DNA of 64,000 nt from Lysobacterales bacterium (GTDB lineage Bacteria; Pseudomonadota; Gammaproteobacteria; Xanthomonadales; Rhodanobacteraceae), in NCBI GenBank assembly GCA_002632325.1, contig NSJK01000016.1:27027-91026 (forward strand). The letters run 5' to 3'. The notes beneath the pieces are model-generated. The model was not told the DNA's origin, searched no databases, and saw only the letters and a list, made by a program, of their open reading frames with translations. The number at the start of each line of letters is the position of its first letter. Positions within the stretch are counted from its first letter, which is position 1. The translations under genes were made by a program, and so were the position numbers. Shown here in pieces: positions 18,024 to 25,462 of this stretch.

Positions 18024-18778
18024 CGATTCTTAATCCTCCAGTGAGTGAACTCTTTGGAGGATGCGTTGGCGGGATCCGTGCGAGTGACCTTCTTGAGCGT
18101 CTTCGGAAATCCTGCCAACTCAACGAATTTCACGCCGCCTCCTATGCCGGAAGGGTGATGCTCCAGGTAGTCGCGCATGTCGGAGAACTTGCCGCCAGGA
18201 AGGGATCGCGTGTATTCGAGGCAGTCCGTGAAAGCCGGCGTCTTAGGGGCAATCAAGACCAATGTGCACTGAAGGTCAGCGCGGTTGATGGCCCCCGATG
18301 CGACGATGATCCGATCGAGCCGAATCAACTTGCGTGCAAGCTGCACCTTGTCGAATGAGGCGTCCCCCTTCGCCTCGATGCACAGCAGGAAAACATTGCT
18401 GTCAGTGGCAAACACCACGAGCAGATCGAGATCCTCCTGGATGCCGATCACGGGTCGCAGGGAATCGTCGGGCAACCCGTCATCCAGCAAACCCATTTGG
18501 TCGCAAGCTATCTCTTTGTTGCATGCGAGCAGCAGTGCAACATGCAACCAATCGAGGTGGTAGTCCATGCTGGCGAACACGCATCGTGCGCTCGCGTCGA
18601 GCCCCGACTTGGCAAACCGGTCCTTGAGCGCGCGCTCCATCTCGACGGACAACCAGCGGTCGGCGTTGTCTTCGTACGCGCCGGTTGCGCCGAGATAGGC
18701 GAAGCGCATCAAGTGATCGCGTTCCTTGGCGTTCAACTGTTTAAGGTTTTGCACAAGCAGCGAAGCGAACGAGTTCAT
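18020..18778 (-). CDS. PD-(D/E)XK nuclease-like protein
   Basis: This 252-residue protein reads QEDLDLLVVFATDSNVF followed by LLCIEAKGDASFDKVQ. That gives an Asp (D118), a Glu-x-Lys (E135, K137) and a following Gln (Q146), in the spacing of a PD-(D/E)XK nuclease core. I do not know a named family for it. The start at MNSFASLLVQNL is chosen because the sequence becomes protein-like there; an in-frame ATG at 18931 would add 51 arginine-rich residues. Its stop overlaps the start of the DUF2779 nuclease by four bases, so the two are translationally coupled. Confidence 0.72.
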   Translation of the reverse strand: MNSFASLLVQNLKQLNAKERDHLMRFAYLGATGAYEDNADRWLSVEMERALKDRFAKSGLDASARCVFASMDYHLDWLHVALLLACNKEIACDQMGLLDDGLPDDSLRPVIGIQEDLDLLVVFATDSNVFLLCIEAKGDASFDKVQLARKLIRLDRIIVASGAINRADLQCTLVLIAPKTPAFTDCLEYTRSLPGGKFSDMRDYLEHHPSGIGGGVKFVELAGFPKTLKKVTRTDPANASSKEFTHWRIKNR

Positions 18779-19275
18779 GCGGGGCAGCAGTCCGGATTGG
18801 CGGAAGGGGGATGGAATGTAGATCAAGGAGGCGACATCCTGTGTCGCAATGCATCTCCAGGCGCAAGCGCGCCAGAAAGGTGCGCGGGCGAGTTCCCGGA
18901 GCCTTTCGTGACTTCGAATGTACAACGCCATGTCATCGTCTGGGCTGCCCGCCGCCTTGATCGCGCGCGGATTGACCGGCGCGCATCGTGGCGAAAAGTG
19001 TTTGCGTGATCGAGCGGTGTTAGGTCGTGTCGTCGACAACGGGCCGCGCACGCATCCTGCGTGCAGGGTGTGGGGGTGAGCGCGCACTCGGCGCCCCGGA
19101 AATCGTGGGCGGCATCTTGGCCGTCTGACTAGATCATCCACGGATTTCGGCCCAAGGAACCGCCCGACCGGCATCGCCATTTCCGGCGAGGTCCGGCATG
19201 GATTGGCAATCCTGTGCCTGCATCTGGAAGGTCGACGTACGGATGGCGGGTTTACGGTATGCGTTGTGGTGCAAT
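18779..19275. other. Intergenic stretch inside the island
   Basis: About 500 bases between the DnaB-type helicase stop and the next gene on the same strand. An arginine-rich open frame continues upstream of 18778, but its composition does not look like protein. No repeat, RNA gene or clear promoter was recognised. A gap of this size breaks the tight packing of the operon and may hold the promoter for the three genes from 18778 to 15725. Confidence 0.4.
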
Positions 19276-20649
19276 TTACCACTTGGGCGCATACGCGGCA
19301 TCTGGCGCCAGATTGTTGAAGCGCGCGCACTCGCCGCGGAACAGGAGTTTCACCGTCCCGGTCGGTCCCTTGCGGTGCTTGCCGATGATGACCTCAGCGA
19401 CACCACGTTCCGTCGATTCGCGGTTGTAGTACTCGTCGCGATAGATGAAGAGGATGACATCGGCATCCTGCTCGATGGCTCCGGACTCCCTCAAGTCCGC
19501 CATCATCGGCCGCTTGTCCTCGCGATGTTCCAGCGCCCGGTTGAGCTGCGACAGCGCAATCACCGGTACATTCAATTCCTTTGCCAGCGCTTTCAAGTTG
19601 CGCGATATCTCTGAAATCTCGGCATTCCTGTTTTCGCGAGTCGAGGGTGTCTGCATCAGTTGAAGATAGTCGACGACGATCAATCCAAGGTCATGCTCGC
19701 GCCGCAAGCGACGAGCGCGGTTGCGAAGCTCCAAGGGTGACAGCGCGGGAGTGTCGTCGATGTACAGGGGCGCTTGGTGCAAGACGGAGATCGCGTTCGT
19801 CAGCCGAGGCCACTCTTCCTCCGCCAGTTCGCCGGACATCAGGTGCTGCTGGTTGATGCGGCCGCGCGCGGCCAGAAGGCGAAGCGAGAGTTGCGCGGAG
19901 GACATCTCCATCGAGAACACGACCGTAGTGGTGCCGTGCGCCACGGCCGCATGCTCGGCGATATTGAGTGCAATCGCTGTCTTTCCCATGGCCGGACGCG
20001 CGGCAATGATGACCAGATCCGAAGGCTGCAGTCCGGTGAGAATCTTGTCCAGGTCGGTGAATCCCGTGGACAAGCCGATCGGCTTGTCCGGATGTTTGTG
20101 GCGGTGATAGATGCTTTCGACGACTTCACGAATGCCCTCGCGCACAACGATCGGACCACCGCGGCCTCGACTTCCAAACTCGGCGATGCGGAATATCTTC
20201 TGTTCGGCGATATCGATCACATCACGCGCCGACTTGCTTGACGGCTCGAACGCCTCGCCGGCAATTTCGCTGCTCGCATCGATCAGCCGCCGCAGCAGCG
20301 CCTTGTCCCGGACGATCGCGGCATAGGCGCCGATATTGGCGGCGCTCGGCGTTGAATTGGCCAGTTCGATGATGTAGCTGGCTCCGCCGGTGCTTTCCGC
20401 ACGTCCTTGGCTGTGGAACCAATCACCGAGCGTGACTGCGTCATGACTCACGCCTTTTGCGGAGAGGTCGACGATGGCGCGGTAGATCATCTGGTGGATC
20501 TTGTCGAAGAAGTCGTCAGCGACCAGCACATCACCGACGATTTCCAGCGCGGCAGGCACGAGCATCAAGCCGCCCAATACGGCCTGCTCGGCCTCGATCG
20601 AATGCGGCGGAACGCGTACCAATGACACCTTTGTACGCCGAGTTGTCAC
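19276..20649 (-). CDS. dnaB: Replicative DNA helicase, DnaB family
   Basis: This 457-residue helicase has the N-terminal domain (RVPPHSIEAEQAVLGGLML), the Walker A motif ARPAMGKT at about 217-224, LIVVDYLQL as Walker B, and the conserved DLRESGAIEQDADVILFIYR and IIGKHRKGPTG near the end. It should be an active hexameric 5'-3' helicase. The GTG at 20649 is taken as start because GGAAGAG precedes it and the protein then begins like other DnaB. The usual rplI or alr neighbours are absent and it lies in an accessory island. It may therefore be a second, island-borne copy rather than the chromosomal replicative gene. Confidence 0.9.
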   Translation of the reverse strand: MTTRRTKVSLVRVPPHSIEAEQAVLGGLMLVPAALEIVGDVLVADDFFDKIHQMIYRAIVDLSAKGVSHDAVTLGDWFHSQGRAESTGGASYIIELANSTPSAANIGAYAAIVRDKALLRRLIDASSEIAGEAFEPSSKSARDVIDIAEQKIFRIAEFGSRGRGGPIVVREGIREVVESIYHRHKHPDKPIGLSTGFTDLDKILTGLQPSDLVIIAARPAMGKTAIALNIAEHAAVAHGTTTVVFSMEMSSAQLSLRLLAARGRINQQHLMSGELAEEEWPRLTNAISVLHQAPLYIDDTPALSPLELRNRARRLRREHDLGLIVVDYLQLMQTPSTRENRNAEISEISRNLKALAKELNVPVIALSQLNRALEHREDKRPMMADLRESGAIEQDADVILFIYRDEYYNRESTERGVAEVIIGKHRKGPTGTVKLLFRGECARFNNLAPDAAYAPKW

Positions 20650-20785
20650 GACTCTTCCTTCTTCAGGCCTTCGAGGCCGACCGGCTGCTGAGTGGGCGGC
20701 TGGCGGTCGCGATGGAATCGGCCCCGGGTTGCCGAGCTTGCTTGCATGCCAGAGAAGCATTGCGGGAAATGGAAAATGGGCGTGA

Positions 20786-22900
20786 TCATCCGACGACAAA
20801 TCCGATGGGACGGTGGCGCGCTTCCTGTTTGATGGCTACTTCGCCGGTGAGCAGTTCCACCAAACGCGCGGCGGTGGGTGCCTCGCCCGTGACATGCAGC
20901 TGTCGGAGGGCATTGGCGAAATCGCCGGGCGTCAAAAGGCCGAGAGAATCGACCCGGTGGATCGCATGTGAGTTGTCTTGATCGGTGGCATCCGAAGCAA
21001 CGCGAAGGAGCATCGCGCGACGCTGCTCGCGACGCAGGTAGTCAAACTTGATCTTGAAATCGAAACGGCGCAGCGAGGCGCGGTCCAGTGTGTCGACTAG
21101 ATTGGTAGACGCGACCAGGATTCCGTCGAATGCTTCCATCTGCGTCAGGAATTCATTGACCTGTGTGACTTCCCAGCGCCTGTCCGCGCGGGCGCGATCG
21201 CGCAGGAATCCGTCGGCTTCATCGATGACGAGAATCGCCTCATCCGCCCGAGCTTGGTCGAACGCCTTGCGGATGCGCTTTTCGGTCTCACCCACGTACA
21301 TGCCGAGCAGTTCGGAGCCGCGCTTAACGATGACCGGGCGGTTCAGAACAACACCCAGATGATGCGCGAATGCCGTCTTGCCGGTGCCGGGTGGTCCATG
21401 TAGGCAAAGGCGCGCCGATGGATGGCGCAAGAGTCCCTGCTTGATGGACTCGAGGTCGCGATCGGGGTTGAGGAACGCGGGCTCGTAGTAGTCCGGAACT
21501 GTTGGCGAGAGCAGTGTCTGCTCCTGTCCCATGGCGCGAGCCGTAGCAAGGATCAGGTCGTGGACGATGATGTCCTGCGTGGTGCCGCGGCCCTTTAGCA
21601 ATCGCACCACGCGAGACGCCCGCTCCAGCTGCGCAGGAGCAAGCGACTCCAGCTCGGCCAACCGTGCAGCACAGGCGTCCGTCAGAATCTCGGCAGGGAA
21701 GTAGCGATCGATGAGCTGTCTTCGGACTGCGCGGCCGGGCGGCTTGAACTCGGCGATGACGTCGAAGCGGCGCAGGAATGCCGCATCCATGCCCGTTATG
21801 GTGTTGCAGATCCAGATGGCTGGTACGCGGTTGGTTTCGAGCGTCTCGTTGATCCAGCTCTTGCGAATCGAATCGGGGTCGTACTGTCGCGGGCCGAACC
21901 CCGGCGTCAGGGATCCGTCCGCGCTTCCAAAGACATCCTCTACCTCGTCGAAGAGCAGGAGCTGGCGACGACGGTGCGCCAGCACGCTTTGGCACAGCGC
22001 ATAGGCATGGAATCGGGCGCGGCCCGAAAGCGGCCGACGCTCTTCATTTTCGTTGGGGACCTCGTGTAGATGGCCGCGGACCGCTGCAGCGACCGCGCGC
22101 GCGAATTCGGTCTTGCCAGTGCCGGGGGAGCCATACAGGAGGATGTTCACGCCCTTCGATCGCCTTCCCAGCACGCGCAGCAGGTAATCGTGGATCGCGT
22201 TCCCTAAAGGATCGTGGGCGAAGTCCGGCATCTGCAGCGTAGGTGGCGGCGACGACCGGACCAGGCTGCGGACAAAGCGCTCTTCGTCGAAGCGCGGTGC
22301 AAGGAGCGCACAGAGGACGCGTCGTTCGACCTCGAGGGGATTCAAGGTTTGTTCGAAAGGATTGAGCTGCGCGAAGATGCCCGCGCGGCGAAGGACCCGA
22401 TCCTCTGACAGCGCCAAGTGCACCTGGGATTGGGTCAAGCCGGACCCGGCGACGATGGCGCGTCTCATGTCCCAGGCGCTCGGCATCACCAGCGCAAACA
22501 GGTCACGGAAGTTCTCGATCCGAGTCATGATGATGGCCAAACGCAGCACGATCTGCTCTGCGTCGTTCAATCGCAGCAGGTCGGCCAGCTTTCGAATGTT
22601 GCGTGAGAGCAGGTCGGTGGATGCGCTGAGGCGTGCCGCGAGGCGCTTTCGCTGTGCGGCGAAAGCTGCGTTGAGGTCCCTCTCGCGAACCATCCGCCCC
22701 TCCATGTCCAGTCCGACGAGGGTCAGCACATCGCTGTCGCGCAGTTCGTCCCGCCGAACCAGATGCTTTGTCCACCGACATCGATCGATCATCCTCAACG
22801 CCGCGAGGGCGCCCTCGCAGTGAAGCGGTCCAGCCATGGAAATCTGGCGGAATGCCGGATGCTCCGGATGTTTGCTCCCGAAATCGTCGATACCGGCCAT
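20786..22900 (-). CDS. Double-AAA ATPase (Cdc48-like architecture)
   Basis: This 704-residue protein has an alpha-helical N-terminal region (1-230) and two AAA modules. The first has Walker A GSPGTGKT (257-264) and Walker B LLLFDEVED (314-322). The second has Walker A GPPGTGKT (502-509), Walker B ILVIDEAD (556-563) and an arginine-finger region (DTLDRASLRRFDFKIKF). The first module ends with FLRRFDVIAEF. Tandem AAA domains suggest a ring-shaped remodelling enzyme. The N-terminal part matches nothing I recognise. The start at MAGIDDF is the first plausible ATG after the divergent promoter region shared with the WYL regulator. Confidence 0.85.
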   Translation of the reverse strand: MAGIDDFGSKHPEHPAFRQISMAGPLHCEGALAALRMIDRCRWTKHLVRRDELRDSDVLTLVGLDMEGRMVRERDLNAAFAAQRKRLAARLSASTDLLSRNIRKLADLLRLNDAEQIVLRLAIIMTRIENFRDLFALVMPSAWDMRRAIVAGSGLTQSQVHLALSEDRVLRRAGIFAQLNPFEQTLNPLEVERRVLCALLAPRFDEERFVRSLVRSSPPPTLQMPDFAHDPLGNAIHDYLLRVLGRRSKGVNILLYGSPGTGKTEFARAVAAAVRGHLHEVPNENEERRPLSGRARFHAYALCQSVLAHRRRQLLLFDEVEDVFGSADGSLTPGFGPRQYDPDSIRKSWINETLETNRVPAIWICNTITGMDAAFLRRFDVIAEFKPPGRAVRRQLIDRYFPAEILTDACAARLAELESLAPAQLERASRVVRLLKGRGTTQDIIVHDLILATARAMGQEQTLLSPTVPDYYEPAFLNPDRDLESIKQGLLRHPSARLCLHGPPGTGKTAFAHHLGVVLNRPVIVKRGSELLGMYVGETEKRIRKAFDQARADEAILVIDEADGFLRDRARADRRWEVTQVNEFLTQMEAFDGILVASTNLVDTLDRASLRRFDFKIKFDYLRREQRRAMLLRVASDATDQDNSHAIHRVDSLGLLTPGDFANALRQLHVTGEAPTAARLVELLTGEVAIKQEARHRPIGFVVG

Positions 22901-22940
22901 GAGGAAGATTCCAGTTTGGGATCGCCATGGTCCCCCAGAG

Positions 22941-22961
22941 AACCGACATGTGGTGTCGGTT
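22941..22961. promoter_or_regulatory. Inverted-repeat operator candidate between AAA ATPase and WYL gene
   Basis: AACCGACA (22941-22948) and TGTCGGTT (22954-22961) are a perfect 8-bp inverted repeat around five bases. It lies in the 131-base divergent region, about 40 bases before the AAA ATPase start and 70 before the WYL start. A dimeric WYL regulator could bind it and control both directions. The role is inferred from position and symmetry. Confidence 0.5.
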
Positions 22962-22997
22962 TCCATTTCGCTTTGCAACGTCATCCGTAGATCTAAC

Positions 22998-23014
22998 GGG
23001 CGATAGACTCGCCC
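22998..23014 (+). promoter_or_regulatory. Small inverted repeat before the WYL ribosome binding site
   Basis: GGGCGA (22998-23003) and TCGCCC (23009-23014) are separated by five bases, the same spacer length as the larger repeat at 22941. It lies just before the strong ribosome binding site AAGGAG (23018-23023) of the WYL gene. It could be a second operator half-strength site or a hairpin in the leader RNA. Confidence 0.3.
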
Positions 23015-23031
23015 TTCCAAGGAGATCCACC

Positions 23032-24030
23032 ATGGCCGACACTTTGCTTCGCCACCTCGACATGCTGAGCCTGATTCCGCCGCTGCCCGGCAAGATCGCG
23101 TCGCGCGATCTGCACGCACGGCTGGAGTCACTGGGTTATGGCGTCGACGTTCGCAGCATCGAGCGGGATCTGCACAAGCTCTCGGAGAGATTTCCGCTGG
23201 TGAGCGATGAAGCGCGGCCGGCGGGCTGGTCATGGCGATCCGGTCAAAGCCCGCTGCGATTTCCGCGCATGGATGCCGGCACGGCGTTGACCTATGAGCT
23301 TGTCGCACGCTATTTGGCGCCCGCCTTCCCCAAGACCATGTTGAAGCGGCTGGAGCCCGATTTCGCGCAGGCTCGGCGCGTGCTCGACGAGTTCAAGGGC
23401 TCGCCGCTTGCCCGCTGGTCAAAGCACATCGCAGTCCTTCCAACCGGTTTTCCGCTATTGGCGCCGGAGGTGAAAGATGACGTGAGTGCAATCGTGTACG
23501 AAGCGCTACTCAATGGCACGCGCTTCGAGGCCAGCTATCGGTCGGTGGAGGCAGAACGGCCCCGTCGCTACGCGTTCAACCCGCTCGGACTCGTCTATCG
23601 TGATGGCGTGCTGTACCTCGTGGCGACGCTATGGGAGTACGAAGACCCACGCCATTTTCCGCTGCAGCGGATCTCCAATCCGTCTCCGCTCGATGTTCCG
23701 GCGCGCGTTCCGAAGGGCTTCGATTTCGGTCGCTACGTTCGCGAAGAACGATCCTTCGAATACCCGGCCGGTGACGAGATCCAGTTGGAACTTCGTGTCG
23801 ATGGCTGGCTGGCGCGCCAGCTGGAAGAACGGCGCCTTTCTTTGAACCAAACGATCCAACCAATCCCAGACCGCGAATGCCTCCGGGTGACGGCAACCGT
23901 GCCTTACACAGATCACCTGTTCTGGTGGCTGCGCAGCCTCGGCAGCAGTGTCGAAGTCATGAAGCCAGGCTTGTTGCGGCGACGCCTGAAGGATGAGGCA
24001 GGTAAGCTCGCAGACATGTACGGTTTCTAG
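23032..24030 (+). CDS. WYL-domain transcriptional regulator
   Basis: This 332-residue protein has an N-terminal winged-helix domain of DeoR type (DMLSLIPPLPGKIASRDL and DVRSIERDLHKLSERFPL). The WYL domain covers about residues 140-215: LLNGTRFEASYRS, RRYAFNPLGLVYRDGVLYLV, HFPLQRIS. A C-terminal WCX-like extension reads ELRVDGWLARQLEERRLS and later WWLRSLGSSVEV. WYL proteins bind nucleic-acid-derived ligands and commonly repress phage-defence operons (BrxR, CapW types). The gene is divergent from the AAA ATPase with an inverted repeat between them. The start at 23032 is fixed by AAGGAG at the correct distance. Confidence 0.9.
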   Translation: MADTLLRHLDMLSLIPPLPGKIASRDLHARLESLGYGVDVRSIERDLHKLSERFPLVSDEARPAGWSWRSGQSPLRFPRMDAGTALTYELVARYLAPAFPKTMLKRLEPDFAQARRVLDEFKGSPLARWSKHIAVLPTGFPLLAPEVKDDVSAIVYEALLNGTRFEASYRSVEAERPRRYAFNPLGLVYRDGVLYLVATLWEYEDPRHFPLQRISNPSPLDVPARVPKGFDFGRYVREERSFEYPAGDEIQLELRVDGWLARQLEERRLSLNQTIQPIPDRECLRVTATVPYTDHLFWWLRSLGSSVEVMKPGLLRRRLKDEAGKLADMYGF

Positions 24031-24284
24031 CGTCGCATTATGTGCTCGGGGCACGCCGGCGCATTCTTGAGACGGAAGTCGGTTGATGTCACGACTCGCG
24101 GGGCTTGATGGACGAAGTTCGTTGCGAGATCGGGGTCGGCTTGCGCAGGATCGTGACGGGGCGTGGCGCTCACGAAGAACAGGAGCGTTCCTCTTGACCT
24201 CGCGTGCAGGCGCTCCGCGAATCAGGGGTGGTTGGCTCATCGCCTGTTGAATGAGCGTGCGGCGGTGCGAGCGATGCAGCGAAT

Positions 24285-25016
24285 TCAACGCGCGGGCGCG
24301 CAGTCGAACGGCAAGACACCATGCAGCCACGGCGCGGTTTGCACGAGCCATGGGCCGGCGAGGGTGAGCGCGGCGCTGAGCACGAGCGCGACCGCGGCGA
24401 TGCGGCGGTTGCGCGGGTGTGCGCCCCAGCGCGCGACGTGCTGCGCGCCGAAGGCGACCGCGAGCAGCGCGGGTGCGGTGCCGAGGCCGAATGCCGCCAT
24501 CGTCGCCGCGCCGTGCAGCGCATCCAGTTGAAGCGCCGCGATCAGCAGCACGGTGTAGACGAAGCCGCAGGGCATCCAGCCCCAGATCATGCCGAAGGCA
24601 AACGCGCGCGGCGCGCTTGTGACCGGCACGAGGCGCCGACCCAGTGGTGCCAGGTGTGGCCAGAGGCGTCGGCCGATGCCGAAGCTCGGATCACGCAGCA
24701 CGCCACTGGCCACCGCGGCGCCGAGCAGCAGCGCCGCCGCCGCGAGCACGCGCAGCCCGATGCGCACGGCTTCGACATCGAGCAGGGCAATTACGCCGCC
24801 GAGCACGCTGCCGAGCAGCAGCCCTGCGATCACATACGAAGTGACGCGTCCGAGTTGATACAGCACGAGCAGCTCGCGGCGCGGACGACCATCGGCGCCC
24901 TTGGCGGTGGCGATGCCTAGCGCGGCCGAGATGCCACCGCACATCACCAGGCAATGCCCACTTGCGGCGAGGCCGAGCAGGAGCGCGGCGAACAGGGTGG
25001 GCACGTTGCCGATCAT
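24285..25016 (-). CDS. TauE/SafE-like membrane protein of the cbb3 oxidase cluster
   Basis: This 243-residue protein has six or seven membrane segments and the N-terminal motif LAASGHCLVMCGGIS, a GHCxxMCGG signature typical of the small TauE/SafE relatives found beside ccoS and ccoI. A second conserved part is GMIWGWMPCGFVY. The family is thought to help metal supply or maturation of cbb3 oxidase. The start ATG overlaps the stop of ccoS by four bases. It is the last gene of the cco operon; 254 bases without a recognisable gene follow before the WYL gene end. Confidence 0.85.
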   Translation of the reverse strand: MIGNVPTLFAALLLGLAASGHCLVMCGGISAALGIATAKGADGRPRRELLVLYQLGRVTSYVIAGLLLGSVLGGVIALLDVEAVRIGLRVLAAAALLLGAAVASGVLRDPSFGIGRRLWPHLAPLGRRLVPVTSAPRAFAFGMIWGWMPCGFVYTVLLIAALQLDALHGAATMAAFGLGTAPALLAVAFGAQHVARWGAHPRNRRIAAVALVLSAALTLAGPWLVQTAPWLHGVLPFDCAPAR

Positions 25017-25462
25017 GAGCGTGGTGACTGAGACGACAAGGCGTGGGCGTCGGTCTGTGCGCACGATCCGGATGCCGTGTCGGAACGCTGATCGGCGCTC
25101 GTGCAATCTGCAATCCGTGATTGCACTTGATCGTCGTGCACGGCGTGCGATTCCGCAGAACCCCAAGCGCCTTCACCCTGTGCGTCTTGCGCTGCTGCGG
25201 CATCCTCATTACATCCATCGCGCATCGAACGTGCAACGACGGAACCTTCGGCACCCTCGCTGCTCGCTGCCCGTGGCGATGCGGATTCAGCGGAATCACT
25301 TTCGCTCGGCGTTCGCTCGGGCGCAGGATCGTCGAGCAGGGGCATGAACTTGGGCGTGTCCAGATCATCGAACTGATCGTGATCGACTGCCCAGAAGAAG
25401 GCGATGCCGGCGCCGAGCGCAAACAGGATTGACAGCGGGATCATCACCAGCAGGATGTTCAT
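25013..25462 (-). CDS. ccoS: cbb3 oxidase maturation protein CcoS, with long tail
   Basis: The N-terminal 45 residues (MNILLVMIPLSILFALGAG, then FFWAVDHDQFDDLDTPKFMP) are a standard CcoS: one membrane helix and the DQFDDLD motif. CcoS is needed for cofactor insertion into the CcoN subunit. The usual length is 45-70 residues, but here an acidic, Ser/Ala-rich tail of about 100 residues follows, with no recognisable fold. The gene overlaps ccoI upstream and the TauE/SafE gene downstream by four bases each. A sequencing frameshift seems unlikely since both overlaps are intact. Confidence 0.87.
   Translation of the reverse strand: MNILLVMIPLSILFALGAGIAFFWAVDHDQFDDLDTPKFMPLLDDPAPERTPSESDSAESASPRAASSEGAEGSVVARSMRDGCNEDAAAAQDAQGEGAWGSAESHAVHDDQVQSRIADCTSADQRSDTASGSCAQTDAHALSSQSPRS

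Noticed and set aside
18779..19330. N-terminal extension of the PD-(D/E)XK-like protein
   Set aside because: The added residues are arginine- and proline-rich, and the protein becomes well ordered only from MNSFASLLVQ.
24031..24284. Possible small gene between the WYL gene and the TauE/SafE gene
   Set aside because: No frame has both a ribosome binding site and protein-like composition.
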